Shown: positions 8,759 through 18,260 of the stretch, piece after piece
Position numbering within the stretch: position 1 is the stretch's first letter
How the letters are laid out: every line of letters begins with the position of its first letter
Assembly (NCBI RefSeq): GCF_009862265.1
Contig: NZ_WWGX01000075.1
Coordinates: forward strand, 55,107-119,106
Origin: Streptomyces sp. SID8352
GTDB taxonomy: Bacteria > Actinomycetota > Actinomycetes > Streptomycetales > Streptomycetaceae
Reading direction: 5' to 3'
DNA: 64,000 bases
Position numbers and translations under genes: made by a program
The notes under the pieces: generated by a model
Seen by the model: only the letters and a program-made list of their open reading frames with translations
What the model was told of the DNA's origin: nothing
Database searches by the model: none

Positions 8759-9672
8759 GAGGCGTTTCCAATCAAGGCGTTCAGCTGGGCTCTGGTGGGC
8801 AGGGCGGGGACGACGCCCGCGATCGACACGGTGTGGGCACCGGCGGCGGCGGCGAACTCGACGGCCCGTTCGACGGGTTGGCCCTCGGCCAGAGCGACGG
8901 CGAAGGCGGCGGTGAAGGAGTCGCCGGCGCCGGTGGTGTCGACGACGGCCCGCGCCGGACGCGCGGGCACCGGGGAGGTGCCGCTGGACCGGGCGACCAG
9001 GGCGCCCTCCCCGCCGCGGGTGATGACGACGACACCTCCGGTGCGCTCCTGGAGCGCCCGGGCCAGCTCCTCGTCACCGAGTCCGTGGTCCTCGGCGAGG
9101 CCCAGGAGGACGGGGGCCTCGGTCTGGTTCGGGGTGAGGACGTCGATGAGGGACCAGCTCTCCTCGGGCAGCGGCCGGGCCGGCGCCGGGTTGAGGAGGG
9201 TCGGGGTGCCGCTCTCCCGGCCCACCCGGAGGGCGGCCAGCACGGCCTCCTCCGGGATCTCCATGGAGACGACGAGGACGTCGGCGGAGGCGATCTCGGC
9301 GCGGAACGCCTCGACGGCGGCGGCGTCCAGCTCGTCCAGGGCGCCGGGCGCGATGGCGATGCGGTTCTCGCCGGACGGCTCGACCAGGATGAATCCGACC
9401 ATGGTGGGGGCCTTCGCGGTGACCACGTGCTCGGCGCCGACGCCCTCGCGCCGCCACAGTTCGTGCGCCGCGCGGCCGAACTCGTCGTCGCCCACCGCGG
9501 TGAGCAGGGAGACCTCGGCACCCAGCCGGGCGGCACCGATGGCCTGGTTGCTGCCCTTGCCGCCGGCGCCCGAGTCGAACACCCCACCCGAGAGGGTCTC
9601 GCCGGCCGCGGGAGCCTTGGGGACCCGCATGGTCAGCCCGGCTCCGTAACTTCCGACAACCACGATCTTCAT
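8755..9672 (-). CDS. rbsK: ribokinase
   Basis: 305 residues of the PfkB carbohydrate kinase family; it phosphorylates ribose at O5 with ATP. The N-terminal substrate motif is GAGGKGSNQA and the C-terminal anion-hole/catalytic motif is DTTGAGDSF. I take ATG 9672 (MKIVVVGSYGAG) because the predicted transcription start near 9707 lies just inside the longer in-frame start at 9708; no strong ribosome binding site is visible. It is the first gene of the minus-strand ribose operon and is followed directly by rbsC with a 4-bp overlap. Confidence 0.93.
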   Translation of the reverse strand: MKIVVVGSYGAGLTMRVPKAPAAGETLSGGVFDSGAGGKGSNQAIGAARLGAEVSLLTAVGDDEFGRAAHELWRREGVGAEHVVTAKAPTMVGFILVEPSGENRIAIAPGALDELDAAAVEAFRAEIASADVLVVSMEIPEEAVLAALRVGRESGTPTLLNPAPARPLPEESWSLIDVLTPNQTEAPVLLGLAEDHGLGDEELARALQERTGGVVVITRGGEGALVARSSGTSPVPARPARAVVDTTGAGDSFTAAFAVALAEGQPVERAVEFAAAAGAHTVSIAGVVPALPTRAQLNALIGNAS

Positions 9673-9690
9673 CGGCACACCGCTTTGTGT

Positions 9691-9742
9691 ATGGACAACC
9701 ATGGACAAGGCAGATCGTAGGTATAGGGATGTCCATAGTCAA
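9691..9742 (-). promoter_or_regulatory. rbs operon promoter with repeated operator boxes
   Basis: Read on the minus strand, TTGACT (9742-9737) is separated by exactly 17 bases from TACGAT (9719-9714), close to the vegetative sigma consensus, and predicts a start near 9707. The 8-mer ATGGACAA occurs twice on the plus strand as 10-bp-phased direct copies (9691-9698 and 9701-9708), and an inverted copy ATGTCCAT (9729-9736) sits inside the spacer. Boxes in the spacer and over the start site suit repression, probably by the GntR/UTRA protein of the same operon. Confidence 0.7.
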
Positions 9743-9749
9743 TGGTTCC

Positions 9750-10080
9750 GGTGAACGTCAGTTTTCAGACATCCCACCGAAGTGCGCCCGGATGGTGCGT
9801 ACACGCCTCCGTCCCCCCGTACGGCCCCCGCGTCGCCGCCCGTTCGGCACCTCCGCGAACCGCGGCCGCCGGCCCCCGCGGAGCGCCCGCGGGGGATGAT
9901 GCGGAGGCGTTCCGGAAGCCGGTTGGGACCGGGTGCCGCACGGGTCCGGACGGCCCGGGGCCCTTTCCGGCGGGGCCGGGCCTCCCGGGGGACGGGGCGC
10001 CGCTCTCCGCGCCGGGCGCGTCGCCCCAGGTGTGCGCGGGGCCGCCGGCCGGGGTCCACGCGTGAGAACAAGCCGATCGA
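9750..10080. other. intergenic region, no gene recognised
   Basis: The stretch between the divergent ribose operon and the next plus-strand gene is GC-rich. It has short open frames on both strands whose products look like composition noise (Arg/Pro/Gly-rich, no domain). Only the promoters at its two ends stand out. Confidence 0.5.
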
Positions 10081-10090
10081 ACGCCTTTCG

Positions 10091-10120
10091 TTGACACGCT
10101 TTTCGACCCGTTCCTAGGTT
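10091..10120 (+). promoter_or_regulatory. promoter for the B12-binding-fold gene
   Basis: TTGACA (10091-10096), an 18-base spacer and TAGGTT (10115-10120) form a good vegetative promoter about 60 bases upstream of the GTG at 10187. The surrounding 60 bases are clearly less GC-rich than their neighbours. Confidence 0.6.
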
Positions 10121-10186
10121 GGGTGTATCCGGAACCGGAATGGAGTGGGCGGCGGCCGCCCGCGTCCCGGTGGCCGAGGGGAGACG

Positions 10187-10669
10187 GTGGTGGAGCGGGG
10201 ACATGGCCCTGGCGCGCGCACGGTCGTCGTCGGTGCGCTCGGGGACTCGGTGTCCCCGGTCGACAGCTTCCTGATGGCCATGCGCCTGGGCTGCCGGGGC
10301 GTCCGCGCCGTCAACCTCGGCACGGGGGTCACCCTCGACCGCGCGGCGGCCGAACTGGAGTGCCGCGACGAGGCCGAGGCACTGCTCCTCCTCTGCGGCG
10401 ACGATCCCGCCACCGTCGCGCGACAGCTCTCGGGCCTCGGTGAACTGGTGGCCACCGGGGGCGTCACCCGCCCGGTCCTCGTGGGCGGGACCGGCGCCGG
10501 GTCCTGGCGGGAACTGCTGACGATCGCCGGAGGCCTCCGGCGCGCCGGTGTCACCCAGGTGCTCGCGGACCTGGCCGACGCCGCTCATCTGCTCCCCGTG
10601 TACGGGCGGCCGGTGCGTGATCTGCCGCTCCCGGCCCACGAGTCGCCGCCGGTCCCCAGGGTCGCCTGA
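10187..10669 (+). CDS. small B12-binding-fold protein lacking the cobalamin histidine
   Basis: 160 residues. The fold resembles the cobalamin-binding small subunit of glutamate mutase: a first strand TVVVGALGDSVSPVDSFLMA, then VRAVNLGTGVT, EALLLLCGD and RPVLVGGTGAG in Rossmann-like alternation. In true B12 subunits the first loop reads DxHxxG. Here it is DSVSPVD, so the lower axial histidine is absent and cobalamin binding by that mode is unlikely. GTG 10187 has GGGGAGAC just upstream; an upstream in-frame start at 10145 has none. It stands alone with its own promoter. Function is unknown; a partner-binding or remnant mutase subunit role is only a guess. Confidence 0.6.
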   Translation: MVERGHGPGARTVVVGALGDSVSPVDSFLMAMRLGCRGVRAVNLGTGVTLDRAAAELECRDEAEALLLLCGDDPATVARQLSGLGELVATGGVTRPVLVGGTGAGSWRELLTIAGGLRRAGVTQVLADLADAAHLLPVYGRPVRDLPLPAHESPPVPRVA

Positions 10670-11228
10670 CGGTTCCGGGGCCGCCCGGCGTTCCCGGTGC
10701 CGCCCGGTGCTGCCGCGGAAGCGGTGTCCGGCCGGGCCTCCGCCCGTGCCGTGGCCTCCCCGTTGGCGTGCCCGTTCGGCGGCCCGGGCGGAGCGGGTGC
10801 CGGCACAGGGCGTCCGCGCGGGTGGGGGCGGCTGTCGTCGCGAACGCCCCTCGACCCCGGCCCCGTCGCCCGCGCGGGCCGTCCCCCGGTCGGGTCCACT
10901 GACCCTGACGATTCGGCCCCGCCACCCCGGCGGCGGTGCGTCCGGCGGGGGCGTCGCGTCCGGGGTCGCCGACATCGAGGCCCCCGGCCCCGCCGCTGCC
11001 CCGGGTCGCCCCGGTCCCGGCATCTCCCGTCCGGTGTGCGTCCGGCGGCCCCGGTGGGTCTCGCGGGCTCAGGCGTCCGGTCGTGCGGGGCCAGGGCCCG
11101 GCCCGCCGCCCACTCGTGCCGCACCGGCGGTCGTTCCGACCGTCATTCCGTGCCCCGGTGGGTGGTCGCGCCCGGTCCCGAAAGGTTTCACCTGCGCAGT
11201 AACCTTAGAACGGCTCGTACGTGCAGTG
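10670..11228. other. intergenic region, no gene recognised
   Basis: About 560 bp between the B12-fold gene and the ABC operon. Open frames exist in several directions, but none gives a product with a recognisable domain or a plausible start. The last 60 bases become AT-richer and lead into the palindrome at 11229. Confidence 0.45.
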
Positions 11229-11248
11229 TGTTCAGTGTATTCTGAACA
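11229..11248. promoter_or_regulatory. perfect palindromic operator before the ABC exporter operon
   Basis: TGTTCAG (11229-11235) and CTGAACA (11242-11248) form perfect 7-bp inverted arms around a 6-base AT-rich spacer. TATTCT (11238-11243) inside it could serve as a -10 box on the plus strand. The form suits a dimeric regulator such as a TetR, MarR or PadR protein. No such gene is adjacent. Confidence 0.6.
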
Positions 11249-11685
11249 AACCAAAGGAGGTGGAGGCCGGATGGCGGGAACCGCGGGGCCCGGTCCGCGT
11301 GTCCGGACGCGCCGTCGGCCGGCCGCCGGTCCGCGGTCCGGCAGAGCGGACGCCCGGGCGGACCGCCGGGGCGCTCCCCGGCGGCTCCGGACCCGCCGCG
11401 GCGGACCGGGGGGTGCCGAGCTGCGGCCCCGGTGCCCGGCGGGCGGGTCGGTCGCTGCCGCGGAGCGGGGCGGCCGGTACCGGCTGGGTCCCCGTGGCCC
11501 GACCAGGCCCACCCGGTCCGGGGAGTTCCGCCGGGTGACCGCCGAAGGACCGGTTCCGTCGGCGGACGGCCCGCCGGGGCGGAGCCGGTCCCTGCGGGAG
11601 ATGGACGGCTTCCACGAGGGGCCGGCAAGGGAAACGCCCCTCGCGCGGAGTCGCTGGGAACAAGAAATGAAGGAGCGGATGCAGC

Positions 11686-12589
<904 letters not shown>

Positions 12590-12600
<11 letters not shown>

Positions 12601-13366
12601 ATCGTTCGCGGTCTTCGGAAAGGCGCTCCGGGACCAGCGCCGCGGCCTGGTCTTCTGGGCCGTGGGGCTGGCGCTGGTCACGCTGATGTACACGTCGAGC
12701 TTCGACCCGGACAAGGTCACCGATGACGCCGGCGGGCTCCAGAAGGCCCTGTCCTTCGACGACCTGGCCACCGGACCCGGCTTCCTGCGGGCCACCGTCC
12801 TCGGCATGATCGCGCCGCTGCTGCTCCTCGTCTTCGTCACCATCAGCGGGGCCAGGGCCGTCGCGGGGGAGGAGGAGACCGGGCTGCTCGACCTCTACCT
12901 CGCCCAGCCCGTCGAGCGCGGCCGACTGCTGATGCAGCGGTTCGCCGCGACCTGCCTCGCCGTCGCCGGGTTCGCGCTGATCCTCCTGGCCGAACTCGCC
13001 GTCCTCGACTCGGCCCTGGACATGGGCGTCGGATTCGGCAACCTGCTGGTCACCGTGATCGGGCTCGCCCTGCTCGTGATCACCTTCGCGTCCGTGGCGT
13101 TCTCCACCGGTGCCGTCACCGGCCGCCGCACGCTCACCCTCGGCGTAACGGCGGGCTACGGCGCCTTCGCGTTCGTGGTGAACGCGCTGGCGAGCCAGTC
13201 CGAGTCGCTGGAGCCGCTGAAGTACCTGTCCGCCTTCCACTACTACCTGGGCGGCAACCCGCTCCGTGAGGGGTTCTCCCCCGGGATGCTCGTCCTGGTG
13301 GCGGCCCCCGCCGTGCTCCTCGGCATCGGTCTCGCCCGCTTCCGCAGCCGCGACCTGAACGTCTGA
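12590..13366 (+). CDS. ABC transporter permease (ABC-2 type)
   Basis: 258 residues with six hydrophobic segments (about 18-38, 75-97, 122-145, 158-180, 183-203 and 230-250). The motif AVAGEEETGLLDLYLAQPV between the second and third is typical of ABC-2 permeases. GTG 12590 lies inside the end of the ATPase gene, so the two subunits are translated together. With the preceding ATPase it forms a half-size exporter pair. No link to the polyketide cluster can be shown. Confidence 0.9.
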
Positions 13367-13386
13367 CCGCACGTACGTACCGCTCG

Positions 13387-13426
13387 CACCGCGCCGCGCT
13401 TCCCCGGAAGGGGGCGCGGCGCGGTG
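13387..13426 (+). terminator. hairpin terminator of the ABC exporter operon
   Basis: A perfect 13-bp outer stem (13387-13399 with 13414-13426), a two-base bulge and a 4-bp inner stem close a GGAA tetraloop. It begins 21 bases past the permease stop. Confidence 0.8.
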
Positions 13427-13582
13427 TCGCCCGTGCGGCGGACCGGTTCTCGCGGGCGACCCGTGGCGGCGGGGGCGGAACCGCCCGCGTCGTCCCGGGC
13501 CCCGGCTGGGCGGAAGGACGGCCGGAGCCCGGCCGGGTGCACGGGACGCCGCGCACCGGACAGCCTCCGGTGCCTGCCCTAC

Positions 13583-13616
13583 GGCGCCCCCCGAGGTATC
13601 GCGCACAGGAGGCGCC
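13583..13616 (-). terminator. weaker stem-loop downstream of the DHFR-like gene
   Basis: GGCGCC arms at 13583-13588 and 13611-13616 extend to eight of nine pairs around a 16-base loop. It lies about 40 bases beyond the minus-strand stop at 13657 and may terminate that transcript. Confidence 0.35.
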
Positions 13617-13656
13617 ACTGACCGCCCGTGCGCCCGGGGCTCGGCGGAGCCGGCCG

Positions 13657-14220
13657 CTAACGCCGCACGCGGTAGCGGAGCCGGACGACCCGTGAACCGA
13701 GGGTGCGCGACTCGACCAGTTCGAGATCCACCCGGCGCCGGTGCCGGGGGAAGAACGGAATGCCGCCCCCGACCAGCACCGGGTGGATCCTGGCCCGGTA
13801 CTCGTCGATCAGATCCAGCTCGGCGGCCGCAGCGGCGAGGGTCGCCCCGCCGATCGCGATGTCGCCGTCCCCCGGCTCGGCCCGCAGGCGCCCGATCTCC
13901 TCCGCCAGTCCGCCGGAGGCCAGGCGGGCGTTGCCCCGCACCGCCGACAGCGTGGTGGAGAACACCACCTTGGGGAGCGCCCTCCAGAGCGCGGCGAAAC
14001 CGCGGGTCGAGAAGTCGAGCGAGGGATCCTGGTCGGTGGTCTCCCAGTACAGCATCGTCTCGTACAGCCGTCGTCCCAGCAGGTGGACGCCGGCCTCGCG
14101 CACCTCGTCCGTGGCGAGGCGGAAGACCTCCTCGTCGGGCGGCGCCCAGTCGAAGCCGCCGTCCGGCCCGACGACGTAGCCGTCCAGTGAGACGCCCATC
14201 GAATACGTCACGCCGCGCAT
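13657..14220 (-). CDS. dihydrofolate reductase family protein (RibD C-terminal-like)
   Basis: 187 residues. The opening VTYSMGVSLDGYVVGPDG, then VHLLGRRLYETMLYWE, KVVFSTTL, GDIAIGGATLAAAA and IDEYRARIHPVLVGGGIPFF are the usual landmarks of stand-alone DHFR/RibD-C-like NADPH reductases in actinomycetes. The physiological substrate of these small enzymes is generally unknown. ATG 14220 has GAGGAGG nine bases upstream. It is a single gene, convergent with the ABC operon. Confidence 0.87.
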   Translation of the reverse strand: MRGVTYSMGVSLDGYVVGPDGGFDWAPPDEEVFRLATDEVREAGVHLLGRRLYETMLYWETTDQDPSLDFSTRGFAALWRALPKVVFSTTLSAVRGNARLASGGLAEEIGRLRAEPGDGDIAIGGATLAAAAAELDLIDEYRARIHPVLVGGGIPFFPRHRRRVDLELVESRTLGSRVVRLRYRVRR

Positions 14221-14579
14221 CGCAAGCCCTCCTCGGTAGCGGATCCGACCGTACGGCCGCCGGACGGGGCCGGACCCGCCGCGACGCGGGATCCACCGGG
14301 TCGAGTCACCCGAGGGGGGCACTCCGCTGAGGCGATTCCGTTCAGCGAGCGCTATGGCTGTCGGGGCACCGGTACGCCCCGACGCCGTCTCCCGCCCGTC
14401 GGGCACGGCGCGGCCTCCGGCGCGAGTGGACCCGGCACGGACGGGGACCGGTTCCGGCGCCCGGCAGCGGGCGTGCGGCGTCTCCCGGGGTGCGGTGGCA
14501 GGGGCCGGGATCAGCCGAAGGGGAGGGGGCCGACCGTGAGCGCGTGACACCTGCCGCCGGTCGGTGCGCCGGGCAGATG
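14221..14579. other. intergenic region, no gene recognised
   Basis: 359 bp between the start of the DHFR-like gene and the end of the histidine kinase gene. Its near end must hold the DHFR-like promoter. I see no convincing gene, repeat or long stem in it. Confidence 0.45.
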
Positions 14580-15296
14580 TCAGACGGCGCGCGGCAGGAC
14601 CGCCACCGCCCGCAGCCCGCCCCGGTGCGCGCGGCCCAGCTCCATCCGCCCGCCGGAGGCGGTCAGCAGGGACGACGCGATGGGCAGACCCAGGCCGGTG
14701 CCCTGGTGACCGCGCCCCGCGCGACCGCGCCAGAACGGCTCGCAGGCCCGGTCGATCTCCTCCCGGCTCATCCCCGGCCCCTGGTCGTGGACCTCGACCC
14801 GCACCGTGCCCGGCGTACCGCGGACCAGCACGGTGACCCGGCCGCCCCGGGGCGTGACATGGAGGGAGTTGTCCAGGAACACGTCGAGGCACTGCCCCAG
14901 GCAGCCCCGCACCTGGCGTGCAGTGACCGACGCGCCGTCCAGGCACAGCCCCACGCCCCGCTCCCCGGCGACGACCCGCCAGGCGTCCACCCTCGCCGCC
15001 GCGACGCCGAGCGCGTCCACCGTCTCCAGGACATCGCCGTCCTGCCCGGCCGCGCCCCAGGCCAGCACCTGCTCCAGCACCTGGGAGAGCCGGTCCACCT
15101 CGCGCAGCGCCCCCCGGACCTGGCGCAGCGTGTCCGCCTCGGCCCCGGGCGCCAGCCGGTCGAGGAGCAGTTCGAGTCGCAGCCGGACGGACGACAGCGG
15201 GCCGCGCACCTGATGGGCGGCGACCGCGGCGAACGCGGGCGAACCCCCTCGGGGCAGCGGCGAAGCGGGAACCGGAGCGGGCGCGCCGATCGACAT
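14580..15296 (-). CDS. sensor-less histidine kinase
   Basis: 238 residues, only the transmitter half of a sensor kinase. A HisKA-like dimerisation helix has the phosphoacceptor His28 in AAHQVRGPL (canonical HELRTPL). The ATPase domain shows the N box DNSLHVTPRGG, G1 box HDQGPGMS, F box EPFWRGRAG and G2 box GTGLGLPIA. There is no membrane segment or sensor domain, so it should respond to a cytosolic signal or partner. It starts 14 bp after the OmpR-type regulator and surely partners it. Length is about half that of typical kinases. Confidence 0.88.
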   Translation of the reverse strand: MSIGAPAPVPASPLPRGGSPAFAAVAAHQVRGPLSSVRLRLELLLDRLAPGAEADTLRQVRGALREVDRLSQVLEQVLAWGAAGQDGDVLETVDALGVAAARVDAWRVVAGERGVGLCLDGASVTARQVRGCLGQCLDVFLDNSLHVTPRGGRVTVLVRGTPGTVRVEVHDQGPGMSREEIDRACEPFWRGRAGRGHQGTGLGLPIASSLLTASGGRMELGRAHRGGLRAVAVLPRAV

Positions 15297-15310
15297 GGTC
15301 GCGTCCCGTC

Positions 15311-16207
15311 TCAGGCGTGGACGGCGGACAGCGGTACCGCCAGGCGGTAGCCGACCCCGCGGACGGTCTCGATCCACCGGGCGTCGCCGAGCTTGCTGCG
15401 CAGCGAGCCCACGTGCACGTCGAGGGTGCGGGTCGACCCGTACCAGTTCTCGTCCCACACCCGGGACATGATCTGCCCGCGCTCCACGACGGTGCCCGGC
15501 TCCTCGATCAGCATGGCCAGGAGGTCGAACTCCTTGCGGGTGACGCGGATCTCCGCCCCGTGCGCGAACACCTTGCGGGTCCGCGGGTCCAGCCGCACCG
15601 GACCGGCCTGGAGGAGGGGCCGGACGGGCCGCGCCGGGGGGTCCTCCGGCCGGAAACCGACCGTTTGCGACCGCACCCCGGCGGGCACGGGCGACGGTGC
15701 CACCGCATCCGGCGGCGGCGCTGCCTCTGGCACGGCGGCCCGAACCGGCGTCGGGGCCCAGCCTTCCCCGGCCGTATCCGGCACCGGCCCCCGGAGCGGC
15801 TCGTCCGTCGCTCTCCGCCCGGCCCGGGGAGGCGGCCCGCCGTGCACGGCGCAGCCCCCCGCCCGGCGCAGCAGGGACCGTATCCGCGCCACCAGTTCGC
15901 GTCGGCTGAACGGCTTGGGGACGAAGTCGTCCGCGCCCAGATGCAGGGCCATGACCCGGTCGAGTTCCTCGGTGCGCCCGCTCATCGCGATGACCGGCAC
16001 GCAGGACACCTCGCGGATGCGCCGGCAGACCTCGTGGCCGTCCAGGTCCGGAAGCCCCAGGTCGAGCAGGACGACACCGGCCTCGGACAGCCGTTCCAGG
16101 GCCTCGGCGCCGGTGGCGGCGCGCAGGGCGGGGAACCCGTGCGCGCCCAGCGTCTCCCCGAGCGCCTCGGCCAGCCCGTCGTCGTCCTCGACGATCAGAA
16201 CATTCAT
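15311..16207 (-). CDS. OmpR-family response regulator with a long linker
   Basis: 298 residues. The receiver domain (1-118) has the acidic pair in VEDDD, phosphoacceptor Asp49 in VVLLDLGLPDLDG and the switch lysine in VPKPFSRREL. The winged-helix output domain (about 205-292) contains GQIMSRVWDENWYGSTRTLD and ends in VRGVGYRL. Between them lies a Pro/Ala/Arg-rich linker of about 80 residues, far longer than usual. ATG 16207 has GGAAGG about ten bases upstream. It is cotranscribed with the downstream sensor-less kinase. Confidence 0.92.
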   Translation of the reverse strand: MNVLIVEDDDGLAEALGETLGAHGFPALRAATGAEALERLSEAGVVLLDLGLPDLDGHEVCRRIREVSCVPVIAMSGRTEELDRVMALHLGADDFVPKPFSRRELVARIRSLLRRAGGCAVHGGPPPRAGRRATDEPLRGPVPDTAGEGWAPTPVRAAVPEAAPPPDAVAPSPVPAGVRSQTVGFRPEDPPARPVRPLLQAGPVRLDPRTRKVFAHGAEIRVTRKEFDLLAMLIEEPGTVVERGQIMSRVWDENWYGSTRTLDVHVGSLRSKLGDARWIETVRGVGYRLAVPLSAVHA

Positions 16208-16339
16208 GGAGCTGATGCCTTCCCGCAGACGGAGTCCGGTCACGGCCCCGGAACGGTGGAGCGGCCGCCGGATGCCGCGAGTCAACCAAGACCCACCGAC
16301 CGGCATCAACCACGCGGGCCGCCTTCGCTCCCAGGGTGG

Positions 16340-16430
16340 TACCCCCCGGATGTGTCTTTGGGGGTAGGTTCGGAAACGGCCCGGCGAACCGGAACGGATC
16401 TTGACGGTTCCTTAACGGCATTCGGTCAAG
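16340..16430. promoter_or_regulatory. inverted repeats between two divergent two-component systems
   Basis: Two inverted repeats stand out in the 298-bp divergent region: TACCCCC (16340-16346) with GGGGGTA (16360-16366), 13 bases apart, and CTTGAC (16400-16405) with GTCAAG (16425-16430), 19 bases apart. They are plausible binding sites for one or both response regulators. No clear -35/-10 pair could be fixed for either direction. Confidence 0.4.
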
Positions 16431-16505
16431 TGAGCGATGTAGTCTGGTCGTTCGGACACGAGTGCAAAGCGGAGGGCTGCGCGACCGTTCGCCGGGGAGA
16501 CAGAC

Positions 16506-17591
16506 GTGGAAGCTCGGCAGAACGGACGTGGCACCGCCGTGGACGTGCTGGAACGCCGCGTGGACGAGATCCTCGCGGCCTACGACGCCGCACTGCGCAG
16601 TACCGGATCCTCCCTCCTCGGGGACGGCGAGCACGCCGCGCCCCATCTGGCGGAGGCCCGCCGCATCCTCGCCCACGTCATCTCCGAACTCCACCGCGGC
16701 ACCCATCTGCCGCACGGCACCGACTACTTGGGCGAGGCGCTACGTCCCGGCGGCCCCCGAACCCACCCGGTCGAGTCCGGGCGCGCGGCGACCGCCCTGT
16801 TCGACGCCGTCGTCGTGGTCCTGATGGACCAGCCCGACGGCGAGCGCCCCGGCCCGGCCGAGACCGCCGTGCTCTTCTCCCTGCTGCACCGCGAGATCGT
16901 CGCCCGGCACACCGCGCGCTCCGTCGCCCACATCGGCTATCTGCTGGAACGCATCCGCAGCGCGCACAACGACGAACGGCGGCGCGTCGCCCGGGAACTC
17001 CACGACGAGGTCGCCGGGCACCTCGGCACCGCCCTCAACTGGTTCGAACTCCACGAGCTGTACGAGCCGGACCGGCCCGGACTCGCCCGGCAGAAGCTCG
17101 ACGCCGCCCGCACCACGGTCCGGGAGTCGCTCAGCAGCCTGCGCGAGGTGATGACCGGCCTGCGCCGCCGCATCGACACCGACTCCCTGCGCACCGCCCT
17201 CACCCGCGACCTCGACCGCACGGGCCGGAACGGGGCCGAGGTGCGGGTATCCGTGACCGGCGACGAGTCCTGGCTGCCGCACGGTGCGGCGGAGGAGCTG
17301 TACCTCATCGTCCGCGAGGCCCAGCGCAACGCCGTCCGCCACGCCCGCGCCGGGCTGATCACCGTCGAGGTCCACGTGGCGCCCGGCGAGGTCCGCGCCG
17401 CCGTCGAGGACGACGGCGTCGGGTTCGACCCCGTGGCCACCGCCCCGCACGGCCACAGCGGCATGCTCTCCATGCGGGAGCGGGCCGAACTCCTCGGCGG
17501 CAGCGTCACGGTGGAGTCGCAGCCCGGCTGCGGGGCGCGCATCCTGGTCTTCGTACCACTGGAGGGGGACAGCGGTGGTGAACCCGCGTAG
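16506..17591 (+). CDS. NarL-type cytosolic sensor histidine kinase
   Basis: 361 residues. The N-terminal 140 are helical and soluble, with no membrane segment and no sensor domain I recognise. A HisKA_3 dimerisation domain follows with the phosphoacceptor His166 in RRRVARELHDEVAGHLG. The ATPase domain has EAQRNAVRHARA, VEDDGVGFDP and HSGMLSMRERAELLGG. GTG 16506 has GGGGAGA upstream. It overlaps its response regulator gene by 17 bp. The signal is unknown. Confidence 0.92.
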   Translation: MEARQNGRGTAVDVLERRVDEILAAYDAALRSTGSSLLGDGEHAAPHLAEARRILAHVISELHRGTHLPHGTDYLGEALRPGGPRTHPVESGRAATALFDAVVVVLMDQPDGERPGPAETAVLFSLLHREIVARHTARSVAHIGYLLERIRSAHNDERRRVARELHDEVAGHLGTALNWFELHELYEPDRPGLARQKLDAARTTVRESLSSLREVMTGLRRRIDTDSLRTALTRDLDRTGRNGAEVRVSVTGDESWLPHGAAEELYLIVREAQRNAVRHARAGLITVEVHVAPGEVRAAVEDDGVGFDPVATAPHGHSGMLSMRERAELLGGSVTVESQPGCGARILVFVPLEGDSGGEPA

Positions 17592-18240
17592 GCCCATCAG
17601 AGTCATGATCGCCGACGACCACACCCTGTTCCGCGAGGGCATCACCGAGATCCTCACCGCCGCCGGGGGTGTCGAGGTCGTCGGCGAGGCCCACTGCGGG
17701 AACGACGCCTGCGAGAAGGCCGCCGTGCTCCGCCCCGACGTCATCGTCCTCGACGTCGAGATGCCCGGCGAGGGGGTCAGGGAGACCCTGGCGCGCCTGC
17801 GCCGGATCTCCCCGCAGTCGCGCGTCGTCGTGCTCACCATGCACGACGACGTCGTCCTCGCGCGGGAGCTGCTCGCCCTCGGCGCCGGCGCCTATCTGGT
17901 GAAGGGGTCGACCCGGCACGAACTCGTCTCCGCGATCCACAGCGTGGTCGTGGACCGCCTCCCGGGCCATGTGATCCTCTCCGTCTCCCAACAGGGCCTC
18001 GACCGGGTCGGCCACGCCCCCGGCGACGCGCTGTCGGACCGCGAGCGCGAGGTGCTGGCGCTCACCGCGGAGGCACTGAGCAACTCCCAGATCGCCCGCC
18101 GCCTGAGCATCGCCGAGGGCACTGTGAAGCGGCACCTGCGCAACGTCTACCGCAAGCTCGGCGCCGTGTCCCGGCTGGACGCGGTCAACAAGGCGGTGGC
18201 CGCCTCCCTCCTCCCCGCGCCCCACCCGAGGGAGGACTGA
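17575..18240 (+). CDS. NarL/LuxR-family response regulator
   Basis: 221 residues. Receiver domain 9-125 with the acidic pair in IADDH, phosphoacceptor Asp60 in VIVLDVEMPG and lysine in YLVKGSTR. A LuxR-type helix-turn-helix lies at about 150-210 (LSDREREVLALTAEALSNSQ, then IAEGTVKRHLRNVYRKLG). It is cotranscribed with the upstream kinase. It ends only 20 bp from the convergent end of the polyketide cluster, so it could regulate that cluster; this is position-based inference only. Confidence 0.94.
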   Translation: MVNPRRPIRVMIADDHTLFREGITEILTAAGGVEVVGEAHCGNDACEKAAVLRPDVIVLDVEMPGEGVRETLARLRRISPQSRVVVLTMHDDVVLARELLALGAGAYLVKGSTRHELVSAIHSVVVDRLPGHVILSVSQQGLDRVGHAPGDALSDREREVLALTAEALSNSQIARRLSIAEGTVKRHLRNVYRKLGAVSRLDAVNKAVAASLLPAPHPRED

Positions 18241-18260
18241 GGCCGGGGGAGGGCCGGGGC

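Noticed and set aside
7593..8771. N-terminal extension of the rbsB frame
   Set aside because: This stretch is the rbsC gene in another frame. The lipoprotein signal peptide beginning at 7592 sets the true rbsB start.
9758..11023. Minus-strand 421-codon frame over the rbsK/B12-fold intergenic region
   Set aside because: It covers the promoter and the B12-fold gene, and its product is Arg/Pro-rich without any recognisable domain.
14354..14539. 61-codon plus-strand frame in the gap before the histidine kinase end
   Set aside because: No ribosome binding site, no domain, Arg/Pro-rich composition.
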